A stretch of DNA of 64,000 nt from Hahella sp. HNIBRBA332 (GCF_030719035.1 NZ_CP132203.1:2542001-2606000), one strand, 5' to 3'; counted from the stretch's first letter, positions 52,649 to 62,817 are shown. Numbers and translations: made by a program. The notes: generated from the letters alone by a model not told the origin.

Positions 52649-53340
52649 TTTCACATCGGCAGCCATAAATACCCACAAGCCATGGCTACCATACTTTCAT
52701 AATTTCTCTTCAGCTTGTCATACCTTGTCGCGACAGCACGGTAGTGCTTGAGTCGGGCAAAGGCATTCTCCACCAGATGGCGATACTTATATACCCCCCA
52801 ATCCATATCGCCATTGCCTTTGACTGAGTTTCACTTTCTCGGTATCACGGCCCTGGGCCCCTTCCTTTCGATCTGTTCCCGCACTCGTTCACTGTCGTAG
52901 CCTTTGTCTCCGACAATCGCTTCTGACGAGGGAAGCTTGTCAATCAACTCCGCCGCCGTATAGTCATTGACCTCGCCTCCGGTGATCTCAAATTCCACTG
53001 GAAGACCATATGCATCCACGGCCAGATGCACTTTCTTGGTATTCCTGCCCGACTCTTACCAATCGCCTGAGGCTCTTCCGTACAAGCTCCAGCGCTGTGC
53101 TGATGAGCCTTCACATAGCTGCTATAATGAACTCCCATTCCAAATCCGGCTCGCGGATCAAGGCCCGGAAGATCTTCAACCACTTGCCCTGGGTAGACCA
53201 GGCATTGAACTTTTTGAACACCGAATTCCAGTCCCCAAACTGCACTGGCAAGTCTCGCCAGGGGCAGCCAGTTCGTATTCGATACAACATGCCTTCCACC
53301 ATCATTCGTAGGGTGGGCTTGTGATATATTCGCTCTATCC
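52649..53340 (-). pseudogene. IS5-type transposase, decayed
   Basis: The frame pieces read in order: VEGMLYRIRTGCPWRDLPVQFGDW (5'), a shifted YSSYVKAHQHSAGACTEEPQ, then VHLAVDAYGLPVEFEITGG with the GDKGYDS motif. An in-frame TGA (52831-52833) follows, and after it NAFARLKHYRAVATRYDKLKRNYESM. It carries two frameshifts and one stop, and the N-terminus is missing. Belongs to the IS5 family (DDE). It marks an old insertion next to the AT-rich genes. Confidence 0.82.
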
Positions 53341-53471
53341 AAACTCGGAGTTTTTATCCTAAAGTTACCAAAATACTATTCAGTATTCCTTCCCCCCTCG
53401 CTTCAGTCTCTTCTATCAATACTTTTCATACCGAAAAGTCCACGTACACACGAAACTCATCAAAAACATCT

Positions 53472-54335
53472 TTATTTACAGACTTCAGGTGGCATAACAT
53501 CCACCCCTCTTTTTTTCAGCATGGTTACTTGATTACAGTTGACACTATCACTTCCCGTTAAGGCAACTGATTTAAGATTTTTTGCTTCTAGCAGGGGCAT
53601 TATATCTTGAATTTCATTATTATTAGTCAGAACCAATTTTTCCAAAGAGCTCACTTTAGAAATTGGTCTTAAGTCAGATATCTCCGTATTCTTAATCAAC
53701 AATGATTTCAATCCATAAAATCGTTCAAGCGCCTGAATGTTCGAAAGTGGCGCGCCATCTATCCACAAGACCTCCAGAGTAGCTCCTATCTCCGAGAGAT
53801 CATCCATACTTTCAAGATTCACATTGATCATTTGCAGGCTTTTTATATGGCGACATTTATTCAATGGCGTAAAATCTGAAATCCTTCTGCCACTGAAATT
53901 AAGGTTCTTTATTTTACTCTCTGAAGAGCATACGCCTCTCAAGCTCAAAATAGGATTGTTGAGAACATAAAGATCCGTAAGATTCGTCAACCCATTCAAA
54001 GGAGATATATCTTCTATTTCATTATCTTCAAGCATGAGTATTTTTAGTGATTTCAACTCACCCAAAGGAGAGATATCTGATATTTTATTATTTTTTAAAT
54101 CAATAAACCGAAAAAGCTCCAAGCCTTTGTCATAGTAAATCTCTTCCAATCCCATATACGAACAATTAATGATACCTTTTGCACCATCATAAATTTGCGA
54201 AGCTCTTACCGAATTTATTTTTTTTAAGCACAGTAAGAAATCATCATCTCCACCCACTTCATCAGGAAAAAATATAAAACCAAGAAAAGCGAGCCCAAAG
54301 ATAAAAGAGATAATAACAGCCACTCTAACTTTCAT
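53472..54335 (-). CDS. Leucine-rich repeat protein, membrane-anchored
   Basis: 287 residues. N-terminal membrane helix (VAVIISFIFGLAFLGFIFF), then ~9 leucine-rich repeats of the internalin type, for instance LKILMLEDNEIEDISPLNGL and LTDLYVLNNPILSLRG. Codon use is clearly more A/T-rich than neighbouring genes, which suggests transfer. AGGTGG precedes the ATG. It would bind protein or glycan partners outside the membrane. Confidence 0.82.
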   Translation of the reverse strand: MKVRVAVIISFIFGLAFLGFIFFPDEVGGDDDFLLCLKKINSVRASQIYDGAKGIINCSYMGLEEIYYDKGLELFRFIDLKNNKISDISPLGELKSLKILMLEDNEIEDISPLNGLTNLTDLYVLNNPILSLRGVCSSESKIKNLNFSGRRISDFTPLNKCRHIKSLQMINVNLESMDDLSEIGATLEVLWIDGAPLSNIQALERFYGLKSLLIKNTEISDLRPISKVSSLEKLVLTNNNEIQDIMPLLEAKNLKSVALTGSDSVNCNQVTMLKKRGVDVMPPEVCK

Positions 54336-54375
54336 TCGACCACCTTTGAATACCTATAGACACTCAAGGATATAA

Positions 54376-54411
54376 AACAAGGCCGTGAGAGCCACACTCC
54401 CACGCCTTGTT
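54376..54411 (-). terminator. Long stem terminator
   Basis: AACAAGGCCGTGAGAG pairs with CTCCCACGCCTTGTT (one mismatch), loop CCACA, then TTATA on the minus strand. It is the second of two terminators after the RTX remnant. Confidence 0.7.
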
Positions 54412-54439
54412 AAATAGAAGGCTAACTCACAGGTTAGCC
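54412..54439 (-). terminator. Terminator after the RTX remnant
   Basis: GGCTAAC / GTTAGCC hairpin followed on the minus strand by TTCTATTT. Confidence 0.65.
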
Positions 54440-54459
54440 ATAAAGAGGCAATCGAAATG

Positions 54460-54807
54460 TCAATTTTCTCTCTCAATTTCTGAAAGAACAATATCGCCTT
54501 CTAGAGGAGCATCAATAGTCAACATAGCATCCACTAACTTTTTCACAGCATTACAAGAGATCATAGAATCACCTGCATGTATCTATTCTATTTTATTTCG
54601 ATCGCCACCATACCAATTATGGATTCTAATTTTATCGTTCAAATTACCAAGTAGGAAAACTTCTAAATCAAGTCCATTTTGGATAAACCACAGGTCCTCT
54701 GGAGATATATCCTCCCCAAACACTATCCGGTCTATGGTCGATGCATTCGCCCAATTCCTATCTACGATAAGATCTTGACCACTCGAGAGACTGAAGGAGT
54801 CAGTCAC
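54460..54807 (-). pseudogene. C-terminal remnant of an RTX-type calcium-binding protein
   Basis: The first piece (54583-54807) reads DRIVFGEDISPEDLWFIQNG and LNDKIRIHNWYGGDRNKIE, the pattern of the hemolysin-type calcium-binding-related domain at the end of RTX proteins, and stops at a TAG. The next piece (54460-54564) reads NAVKKLVDAMLTIDAP, like the usual final segment of such proteins. The large N-terminal part is missing, and the two pieces are out of frame. Confidence 0.6.
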
Positions 54808-55061
54808 CGATGCCCTGTCAAAGTTTGGACAGGACTATAAGATTAATTTTATTTAGGTACTTTTGCCCAATACACTGATAACAACAAAAAATACCGCTAA
54901 ATACATGCACTACCGATCCACTTTCCCTAATCACCGTCATCAAGTTCAGCAGGAGCGTTTGCAGTTCATTACCTCATCGCACCATGCTGCGCTTGTTTTG
55001 CGGGCGGCATTGTAGCGGGTAGCGTCTTCGTAATCTCGTTGTTTATAGGAATTGCAGCGAT

Positions 55062-55490
55062 TTAATTGCGTTCGTCGATTTCTCGCCATTGCTGGTAGAT
55101 ATCGTCCGGCCACAGGCTTTGGAAATAGGCGACCAACGCCAGTTTCTGTTCCTGATTGAACTTGTCGCCGAAGGCCGGCATCACGCCCCCCACCGGTGCG
55201 CCGCCGTTTTCGATCGTCGCCAGCAGGGTTTCCATGGGATGGTGCCACGCATGCGCCGTTCCGTTTAACGGCGGAGGCGGATAATGTCCACTCGCGTCCG
55301 GCTTTTTCCAATTCTCCGCCAGTCCTTGCGCGCGTCGCCCATGACACATGCCGCAATTGGCTTCAAACAACATTTTGCCTGCTTCCGCCTGGGCTTTGGT
55401 GTACCAACGACCGGTGTCTGTTTGGGGTTCTGTGCACGCGGCCAGTAGCGCAAAGGCGATGATGCTGACGGCCTGTATTGCTTTTTTCAT
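55062..55490 (-). CDS. Lipoprotein cytochrome c
   Basis: 142 residues. Lipobox LAAC (Cys ~19), haem motif CGMCH (46-50) and a Met ligand in GGVMPAFGDK (Met104). Class I cytochrome c, monohaem, on the outer face of the inner or in the outer membrane. GAAGAGCT precedes the ATG. No oxidase or dehydrogenase gene is adjacent. Confidence 0.88.
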   Translation of the reverse strand: MKKAIQAVSIIAFALLAACTEPQTDTGRWYTKAQAEAGKMLFEANCGMCHGRRAQGLAENWKKPDASGHYPPPPLNGTAHAWHHPMETLLATIENGGAPVGGVMPAFGDKFNQEQKLALVAYFQSLWPDDIYQQWREIDERN

Positions 55491-55554
55491 AGCTCTTCCC
55501 GTGTCACGATTGATGGTCTCGTGCTCTTTCTAAATAAACGGTCCATTCGCGACC

Positions 55555-55965
55555 TCAACGCATCGAATAAACCCGCAAGGCGGAGATATAAACCGTCTTG
55601 TCGAAATAGAAAGGGCCGGTTCTTTTCATCCAGTCATTCTGGCTAAAGCCTTGTCCCCAGTCCGATTCCCAGCCAATGTCGCTCCATTTTATGCGGTCAC
55701 CCAGATCTTCAACCTTTACCATTACTGCGCCGCAGCCCAAGTCCGCGCAACAGCCGCACACATAGAGGGGAACTCGTCCTGACGCCAGACATGAAGGCAT
55801 TCTAAGCAGTAGCTGCTTCGCATAATCAGGGTCAACTTCAATAGCGCTGAAATCGTTATTTATCCCGAGATGTTTGGCCAATCTGATATTGCCGATCTTG
55901 TAGTCAGCAAAGGATCTGGCTTTGTCTCTAGAATTGGGGGCGCTATATATTTCCAGTGTGTGCAT
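55555..55965 (-). CDS. Hypothetical protein (136 aa)
   Basis: Unrecognised soluble protein. Cys cluster VCGCCADLGCGAV could bind a metal; the pattern AVMVKVEDLGDRIKWSDIGW looks beta-rich. Start uncertain, no clear SD. It stands alone between the cytochrome and cupredoxin genes. Confidence 0.6.
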   Translation of the reverse strand: MHTLEIYSAPNSRDKARSFADYKIGNIRLAKHLGINNDFSAIEVDPDYAKQLLLRMPSCLASGRVPLYVCGCCADLGCGAVMVKVEDLGDRIKWSDIGWESDWGQGFSQNDWMKRTGPFYFDKTVYISALRVYSMR

Positions 55966-56096
55966 GATATGTATGACGCTATAGCTTAATAAAAAAACAA
56001 CGTCTTTCAGCTTATCACTTTTCGCCGCGGCAGACTCGACAGCAAGCCGTTACATCGCGCATCCCTGCGCGGTTATGTTGCTTTTTTGCGGCAGCG

Positions 56097-56576
56097 TTAT
56101 TCCACCATCACATCGCCACGCATTCCCGCTTCATAGTGCCCGGGTAAGTTGCAGGCCATTTCGAAGGTTCCGGCGCTGGCGAAGGCCCATACGATTTCGC
56201 GGCTTTCGCCTGGCTCAAGAGAGATGGAAGCGCCGTCGTCGTGTTTCATATCCGGCATGGCGCGCATCATTTCGCCGTGGGCTCGGTGCTCATCTTCAGT
56301 GCCGACAGAGAACTCGTGGCGCACCTGCCCCACATTAGTAATAACCAGTTTCACGGTTTCTCCCGCCTTGACCTCGATGTCGCCCGGCTCAAACTTCATT
56401 GTGTCGGAGGCTTTTATTGCGATAGTACGGCTTACCTTGGCGGCGTCGCCGGGCGCGCCGGCCGGCGACGCTTTCGCTTTATGGTGGTGAGAGTGATCAT
56501 GGCTGCCCGATGCAGCGACAGTTACGCTGGCGCTCATCATTAGAGCGCCGATCATCCAGTTTTTTACTAACATCAT
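56097..56576 (-). CDS. Cupredoxin-domain copper protein
   Basis: 159 residues, signal peptide cleaved near VAA-SG, then a His-rich N-terminus (SGSHDHSHHHKAK) and a cupredoxin fold. Type-1-like ligands: His87 (VRHEFS), Cys142 (MACNLPGH), His147, Met152. It lies 92 bp after cusA on the same strand. It probably binds or carries Cu in the periplasm. The ORF is open upstream, but MMLVKNWMIGALMMSAS with GAAGAG before it marks the start. Confidence 0.85.
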   Translation of the reverse strand: MMLVKNWMIGALMMSASVTVAASGSHDHSHHHKAKASPAGAPGDAAKVSRTIAIKASDTMKFEPGDIEVKAGETVKLVITNVGQVRHEFSVGTEDEHRAHGEMMRAMPDMKHDDGASISLEPGESREIVWAFASAGTFEMACNLPGHYEAGMRGDVMVE

Positions 56577-56668
56577 TTTCTCTTCTGTCTTGGTTTTGCT
56601 TAAGAAATTGTTCAATTGACCGCACGGTTTAATCACCGTAGAGATCATTACTTTACGAGTAGAAAGAC

Positions 56669-59600
56669 TCATACGGACTTCCCGGTCTGCAATCCAGCTC
56701 GCTTCCATAAAAAATACAAGGCGGGTATCACCAGCAGCGCCAACACCAGTGTGCTCAACATACCGCCAATCATGGGGCCTGCGATGCGCTGCATCACTTC
56801 CGAACCGGTTCCCTCGCCAAGCATGATGGGAACCAGCCCCACTACAATCGCCGCAACGGTCATCATAATCGGCCTGACGCGCATTCCTGCCCCCTGCATC
56901 ACTGCGCTCAGCAGATCCTCGCGGTTCAACGCCCGCCCCTCTTCCACCGCTTTTTCCCGCGTCGCCGTGAAAGATTGGTTCAGATACACCAGCATCAACA
57001 CGCCGATCTCCACCGCCACGCCGGCCAGAGCGATAAAGCCAACGCCGACGGCCACGGACAGGTTGTAATTGAGCAGGTACAACAGCCATACACCGCCCAC
57101 CAGAGCAAACGGCAGTGTGCCCATAATGATCAATACTTCAATGAAGTTGCGGAAGTTCATGTACAGCAACACCACGATGATCATCAAGGTCAGCGGCACC
57201 ACCAAGGTCAGCTTTTCCTTAGCCCGCAGCATGTACTCATACTGGCCTGACCAAGCGATGGAATAGCCCGGGGGGACTTCCACCTGCTCCGCGACGACTT
57301 TCTGCGCCTCCGCCACGTAGGAACCCAGGTCGCGGCCTTCGATATCCACCAGGGTCCAGCCGTTAAGACGGGCGTTTTCGCTTTTGATTGCCGGAGGACC
57401 GTCATCAATGTATATGTCCGCCACATCCGCAAGAGCGATGCGTTGTCCTGATGCGGTGACGACCGGCAGCAGTTTTAACTGCTCCACGGAATCCCGATAG
57501 GCCTGCGGATAACGAATATTTACGGGAAAACGCTCCAGCCCTTCCACCGTTTCCGTCACATTCATGCCACCCACCGCCGCGCTGGTGACATCCTGAATAT
57601 CCGATACCGATAAGCCATAGCGCGCAGCGTCGGCGCGACGAATATCCACTTTGACATAGCGCCCGCCCGCCACTCTTTCTGAGTACACCGAGGCGGTTCC
57701 CGCCACCTTCGGCAACACCTGCTCCAGGCGCTTGCCGATCTTCTCGATTTCCTTCAGATCCGGACCGGAGACTTTCACGCCCACCGGAGTCTTAATGCCT
57801 GTGGACAGCATGTCGATACGCGTCTTGATCGGCATAACCCAGGCGTTAGTGAGGCCGGGCAGCTTCACCAGTCCATCCAGCTCTTTGCGCAGACTTTCCG
57901 GCGTCATGCCGGCGCGCCATTCCTCACGCGGTTTCAGTTGAATAAAAGTCTCGATCATAGTGAGCGGCGCGGGGTCTGTGGCGGTGTCGGCGCGACCTAT
58001 CTTGCCAAACACGGAGACCACTTCCGGCACGGTGCGAATCAGCTTGTCCGTACGCTGCAGCACTTCCCTCGCCTCTTCGATGGACACGCCAGCGTAGGTG
58101 GTGGGCATGTACATCAGATCGCCTTCATCCAGCGGCGGCATGAACTCCGCGCCCAGCTTGTTTACTGGCCACAACCCCACCGCCAGAATCACGATGCTGA
58201 ACAAAATCACCAGCAAGGGATGCTTCAGTACGCCTTTAATGACGGGGCGATACATCGCCGTCAGTAGACGGTTAAGTGGGTTTTTGTGCTCCGGCGTCAC
58301 TTTGCCGCGGATAAAATAGCCCATCAACACAGGAACAAGAGTGATCGCCAGTCCGGCCGCCGCCGCCATGGCGTACGTTTTAGTGAACGCCAGCGGGGCG
58401 AACAACTTGCCTTCCTGCGCCTCCAGCGTGAACACCGGCAGAAAGCTCATGGTGATAATCAACAGGGAAAAGAACAACGGCGGCCCCACTTCCGACGCCG
58501 CGTCGGCGATTACTCGCCAGCGGTTTTCAGCGGTCAGAGGCGTGCGCTCCATATGTTTGTGCACGTTCTCCACCATAACAATAGCGCCGTCCACCATCGC
58601 GCCAATAGCGATGGCGATACCGCCCAGGGACATAATGTTGGCGTTGATGCCCTGATGCTGCATGACAATAAAGGCCACCAATATGCCGATAGGCAGACTG
58701 ACGATGATCACCAGAGAAGAGCGCAGGTGGAACAGGAACACTGCGCAGATCAGCGTCACCACGATAAACTCTTCCAGCAGTTTCTCGTACAGGTTGTGCA
58801 CCGCTCTTTCGATCAGGTGGGAGCGATCATAGGTGGGAATGACTTCCACGCCCTCAGGCAGCCCCTTCTTGAGCTCTTCCAGCCGTTCCTTCACGCCTTC
58901 TATGGTCTTTTGCGCATTCTCGCCGAAACGCATAACGATAACGCCGCCGACCACTTCGCCTTCGCCGTTCAATTCAGCAATACCGCGGCGCATCTGCGGG
59001 CCGATGACGATATCCGCCACGTCTTCCAGCAGCAACGCCGTGCCGTTGACATTCAGCCCCAGGGGAATCTTTTTCAACTCGTCAATGCCCTGGATATAGC
59101 CGGTTACCCGCACCATATATTCCGCTTCCGCCATCTCAATGACCGAGGCCCCGCTCTCCCGGTTGCCCTTCTGGATCGCCGACTTGATGTGCGCCAGGGG
59201 AACGCCGTAAGCGCGCAGGCGATTCGGATCCACCTGCACCTGATACTGCTTCACCATGCCGCCCACAGTCGCCACTTCCGACACGCCAGGAACCGTCTGC
59301 AGCTCGAACTTCAAAAACCAGTCCTGAATCGCGCGTAATTGCCCAATATCGTGGCCGCCGCTGCGGTCCGCCAACGCATAGGCATATACCCAGCCCACAC
59401 CAGTGGCGTCCGGACCCAGCTGTGGTTTGGCGGCGGCGGGCAGTTGTCCGGACACCTGGCTCAGATATTCCAGCACCCGTGAACGCGCCCAGTACAAATC
59501 GGTTCCGTCTTCAAATATCACATAGACATAGGAGTCGCCGAAAAACGAAAAGCCCCTCACTGTCTGCGCTCCCGGCACCGACAGCATGGCGGTGGTCAGC

Positions 59601-59803
59601 GGATAGGTCACTTGATCCTGCACCACCTGGGGCGCCTGCCCCGGATAGGAGGTCTTGATAATGACCTGCACGTCGGACAGATCAGGGATGGCGTCGATGG
59701 GGGTATTGCGCAGGGAATGCCATCCCCACCCCACCAGAATAAAGGTCGCCAGCATCACGAAAAATCGGTTGGCGACCGACCAGCGTATGACGGCCGCGAT
59801 CAT
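56669..59803 (-). CDS. cusA: CusA-type RND copper/silver efflux pump
   Basis: 1044 residues, full HME-RND length. Two halves of six membrane helices each with large periplasmic loops; Asp in GAMVDGAIVMVENVHKH of helix TM4 for proton relay, and Met-rich sites (MPPLDEGDLMYMPTT). N-terminus MIAAVIRWSVANRFF. The ATG overlaps the stop of cusB (ATGA). Takes Cu+/Ag+ from the periplasm or cytoplasm to the outside through CusBC. Confidence 0.92.
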   Translation of the reverse strand: MIAAVIRWSVANRFFVMLATFILVGWGWHSLRNTPIDAIPDLSDVQVIIKTSYPGQAPQVVQDQVTYPLTTAMLSVPGAQTVRGFSFFGDSYVYVIFEDGTDLYWARSRVLEYLSQVSGQLPAAAKPQLGPDATGVGWVYAYALADRSGGHDIGQLRAIQDWFLKFELQTVPGVSEVATVGGMVKQYQVQVDPNRLRAYGVPLAHIKSAIQKGNRESGASVIEMAEAEYMVRVTGYIQGIDELKKIPLGLNVNGTALLLEDVADIVIGPQMRRGIAELNGEGEVVGGVIVMRFGENAQKTIEGVKERLEELKKGLPEGVEVIPTYDRSHLIERAVHNLYEKLLEEFIVVTLICAVFLFHLRSSLVIIVSLPIGILVAFIVMQHQGINANIMSLGGIAIAIGAMVDGAIVMVENVHKHMERTPLTAENRWRVIADAASEVGPPLFFSLLIITMSFLPVFTLEAQEGKLFAPLAFTKTYAMAAAAGLAITLVPVLMGYFIRGKVTPEHKNPLNRLLTAMYRPVIKGVLKHPLLVILFSIVILAVGLWPVNKLGAEFMPPLDEGDLMYMPTTYAGVSIEEAREVLQRTDKLIRTVPEVVSVFGKIGRADTATDPAPLTMIETFIQLKPREEWRAGMTPESLRKELDGLVKLPGLTNAWVMPIKTRIDMLSTGIKTPVGVKVSGPDLKEIEKIGKRLEQVLPKVAGTASVYSERVAGGRYVKVDIRRADAARYGLSVSDIQDVTSAAVGGMNVTETVEGLERFPVNIRYPQAYRDSVEQLKLLPVVTASGQRIALADVADIYIDDGPPAIKSENARLNGWTLVDIEGRDLGSYVAEAQKVVAEQVEVPPGYSIAWSGQYEYMLRAKEKLTLVVPLTLMIIVVLLYMNFRNFIEVLIIMGTLPFALVGGVWLLYLLNYNLSVAVGVGFIALAGVAVEIGVLMLVYLNQSFTATREKAVEEGRALNREDLLSAVMQGAGMRVRPIMMTVAAIVVGLVPIMLGEGTGSEVMQRIAGPMIGGMLSTLVLALLVIPALYFLWKRAGLQTGKSV

Positions 59804-61413
59804 TGCCCGCCCTCCGTTTGCATCGCGTCAGACGCTGGCATGTCATGCATGGAGTGATCCATCTGCATATCCGCTTCCATCTCAGCTTCCATCGCGGCGT
59901 CTTTCGCGCTCATGGTCTGAGCGGCCGGGGCGGCGGCGATGATATCCAGCGCGGTCACCTGGAAGTCGGAGGGGCTGCTGCGGGTAATTTCGAAACGCAC
60001 GCGCTGACCGGGTTCGACATCCTCCAACGGCAATCCTTCGACCGCCGTGAAGTCCATGTCCATAGAGGGCCAATTCCAGGCCTTCACCGGGTCGTGGGAG
60101 ATGTTCAGCATGCCATGGCCCGCCATCACGCTGTTGATGGTTCCTGTCGCCCACACCGCACTTGGCGCCGCATCTTGTTGAGCGTTTTGACTGGATGATT
60201 CCAGCGCCGCCAACGCCACATCGACTTTGGACTCCGAGTCGATCAGGAACTGTCCCGAAACCACGACTTGATCTCCCGCCTTAAGTCCTTCCAGCACTTG
60301 CACGCGATCGTCCGCTTCCACCCCCAGTTTCACGAACGCGGGACGATAACGGCCGTCGCCTTCCGCCAACACCACACGATCATGGCTACCCGTGCGTATC
60401 ACCGCCTCACGGGGAATGGAGAGAGCCTGATCATCCACTTTCGCCTGCAAGGTCAGGTCCGCAAACATATTGGGTTTCAGGGTCAGGTCAGGATTCGGGA
60501 AACGCAGGCGCACACGCAGAGTCCGTGTCTTGGCGTCCAGCACCGGGTACAGGTAGTCCACCTTGCCTTCCCAGGTGCGTCCCGGCGCCGCCGCCACTTG
60601 CATGACCACCGGCTGTCCGGCTTTCACCCAGCCTGCCTGCCGTTCAAACACCTCCGCAATCACCCACACCTGCTCCAGACCGCCAATTGACATGATTTCC
60701 GTCGCCGGTTTGATGAACATGCCTTCCCGCACCATCAATGCATCCACCACGCCGCTTTGCTCCGCGTACACGCTGATGCGCTGCTCCACCGAGCGACGTT
60801 TTTCCAGACGACTGACCTGCGCATTATTCAAGCCCAGCGATAACAAGCGCTCCCGCGATGCTTTGAGCAGAATATTGTTGGTGCTGCGCAGCGCCGCCAG
60901 ATACTCTTCCTGGGCATTCACCAGCGCCGGGGAATAGATTTCATAGAGCTTTTGTCCCTTGCTGACCGGGTCGCCGCTGGACTTTACATTCAGCGCCTCA
61001 ATCCAGCCTTCCACCCGGCTGTGCACATGCGTTAGCCGGTCTTCATCAAATGCCACATAGCCCACCGTATGAATCGGCAACGTTAATTGCCCCTGTTCCA
61101 CCTTGGCGACACGCACGCCCAGGTTGTGCTCCATGGTCGGGTTGATGGTGACGCCGCCGTCATCGTTCTGACCCTGGGCGTCTTCTTCATAGACTGGCAC
61201 CAGATCCATGCCCATGGGAGACTTGCCGGGCTTGTCGCGGCGGTAGTTGGGGTCCATGGGGGCCACCCAATACAGCGGTTTCTTCTCCCCTCCCGACTCG
61301 GCGGCGGCCATGTCCATCTCCCCCACCAGCGCAGTCAGAGCCGGATGCCGACTGGCGAACCATCCAGCGACAAAAGCGACGACGATAAAAATTAAACTGA
61401 TCACTAAACGCAT
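59800..61413 (-). CDS. cusB: CusB-type adaptor with added metal-binding ends
   Basis: 537 residues, long for the family. Membrane anchor (LVISLIFIVVAFVAGWF), a heavy-metal-binding domain (YWVAPMDPNYRRDKPGKSP, GMDLVPVY) at ~46-75, the membrane-fusion core, and a C-terminal CusF-like domain (~420-500; GHGMLNISHDPVKAWNWPSM, then MDMDF). The end is a His/Met-rich tail (MEADMQMDHSMHDM). Fusion of a chaperone-like domain to the adaptor is known in some relatives. It links CusA to the outer-membrane channel. Confidence 0.9.
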   Translation of the reverse strand: MRLVISLIFIVVAFVAGWFASRHPALTALVGEMDMAAAESGGEKKPLYWVAPMDPNYRRDKPGKSPMGMDLVPVYEEDAQGQNDDGGVTINPTMEHNLGVRVAKVEQGQLTLPIHTVGYVAFDEDRLTHVHSRVEGWIEALNVKSSGDPVSKGQKLYEIYSPALVNAQEEYLAALRSTNNILLKASRERLLSLGLNNAQVSRLEKRRSVEQRISVYAEQSGVVDALMVREGMFIKPATEIMSIGGLEQVWVIAEVFERQAGWVKAGQPVVMQVAAAPGRTWEGKVDYLYPVLDAKTRTLRVRLRFPNPDLTLKPNMFADLTLQAKVDDQALSIPREAVIRTGSHDRVVLAEGDGRYRPAFVKLGVEADDRVQVLEGLKAGDQVVVSGQFLIDSESKVDVALAALESSSQNAQQDAAPSAVWATGTINSVMAGHGMLNISHDPVKAWNWPSMDMDFTAVEGLPLEDVEPGQRVRFEITRSSPSDFQVTALDIIAAAPAAQTMSAKDAAMEAEMEADMQMDHSMHDMPASDAMQTEGGQ

Positions 61414-61416
61414 GGG

Positions 61417-62697
61417 TCACTCCTTGAAGGACAGGCTATCGATGGGGGATTCCGCGGCGAAGAAGTAATCGAGTCTGGCCAACGCCGCGCGGCCATCGAT
61501 ATCTATACGTAGCTGTTCCAGCCTGAGCTTCTGTACGGTCAGATAAGCGCGCATTACTTCCGCAAAGTCAGCCGTATCCGACTGATAGGAAGATAACGCC
61601 GAACCAGCCTGGCTTAGCGCCTGAGGCGTGATCTGCCGCACGTACAAACGACTGCGTTCCTGGGCCTGCCGCCAGCGGCTGAACGCCACTTGCGCCTCCG
61701 CATCCATCATGCGCAACATTTCCAGACGTCGACTGCGGCTCGCTTCCTGATTGCGTGCGGCCGCTGCGACGCGGCGATCCTGTCGTTGTCCGGTGAATAA
61801 AGGGAGCTGCACGCTTACCGCGGCGGAGAAAAAGTCCGCGCGCGCGGAGCCGTCCATGTTCTCGCCGTCGCGCCAGGCGTAGCCGACGTCCACGCCCCAG
61901 GAAGGCTTGTAGGACTGCTGCGCCAACGCCGCATTAGTAGTGGACATATCCACTTCCGCATCCAGGGCTTTCACCGCCGGATGCGCCAGCAACGCGCTTT
62001 CAAGCGCGCCGACATGGGGCGCATTCAGATCCGGCAGCGCTGTGTTCAGCTCTCGGCTCATCGCTTCCGGACCAACCCAGCGAGCCAGTCGCGCCCGCGC
62101 CTCATCTTCTTTCTGGCGGGCATTGATCAGGCGGTCGTTGAGCTGACTCATTTCCAGATCCGCCCGTAATACGTCCTGCTGTTTGCTGCGACCGACGCTA
62201 TACAGGGATTGCGTGACTTCCTGCAGTTGCTGGAACAGACCTTCGTCCTGGCGATAGACCTCCTGGGCCCGCTTCCAATACAACGACTCCAACCAGGCCA
62301 GACGCACCTCGCGGCGCACCTGATGGGCGCGGTCCTGGGCCATCCAGCGTTGGGCGACGGCATTCTGCTCACCGCGACGGCGGGATAATGCCAACGTGTC
62401 CCCCGCCGGGAATTTCTGCCCCAGCCCTACGCGGAACTGCGTCATGGGTTCCTGGTCGGTGGCGAAGGTGTCTGTAGGCAGGTTCAAGGCGCCCAGGGAC
62501 AGGCTTGGGTCCGGCAATTGTCCGTCCGCCACCGCCATGTCTTCACTGGCCAGAGATAACTGTTGCAGACGCGCGATATCCGCGTCTCTTTGCACCGCCA
62601 GGGTTTCCGCCTGCGACAGAGTCAGGCTCTGCGCGGACGCGGCGATGCTCCAACCCAACAGCAGGCTGGATAGAAACAGGTTGTGCAACGGCTTCAT
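61417..62697 (-). CDS. cusC: CusC-type outer-membrane efflux channel
   Basis: 426 residues with a signal peptide (cleavage near ASA-QS), and the two TolC-like halves with long helices (DMAVADGQLPDPSLSLGALN; RQKEDEARARLARWVG). No lipobox Cys is seen, unlike many CusC proteins. Start at ATG 62697 (GGAGC upstream). The stop is 3 bp before the cusB start. Confidence 0.88.
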   Translation of the reverse strand: MKPLHNLFLSSLLLGWSIAASAQSLTLSQAETLAVQRDADIARLQQLSLASEDMAVADGQLPDPSLSLGALNLPTDTFATDQEPMTQFRVGLGQKFPAGDTLALSRRRGEQNAVAQRWMAQDRAHQVRREVRLAWLESLYWKRAQEVYRQDEGLFQQLQEVTQSLYSVGRSKQQDVLRADLEMSQLNDRLINARQKEDEARARLARWVGPEAMSRELNTALPDLNAPHVGALESALLAHPAVKALDAEVDMSTTNAALAQQSYKPSWGVDVGYAWRDGENMDGSARADFFSAAVSVQLPLFTGQRQDRRVAAAARNQEASRSRRLEMLRMMDAEAQVAFSRWRQAQERSRLYVRQITPQALSQAGSALSSYQSDTADFAEVMRAYLTVQKLRLEQLRIDIDGRAALARLDYFFAAESPIDSLSFKE

Positions 62698-62817
62698 GGG
62701 AAGCTCCAATCTCAATGATCATGCCGTGCGACGCAGCGACAGCCGGTCGCAGTTCCAGAGCCGGCGCGCGCGTATGCGCGGAACGACGCCGACTACGAGC
62801 TCAATTGAGTATTAGCG

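Noticed and set aside
54407..54778. Plus-strand 123-codon frame opposite the RTX remnant
   Set aside because: The minus strand has family-like residues (calcium-binding-related domain), and the plus frame crosses a terminator hairpin.
56577..57089. Upstream extension of the cupredoxin frame to 57089
   Set aside because: It overlaps cusA in another frame, is full of Arg/Gly-rich shadow sequence, and the export signal starts at 56576.
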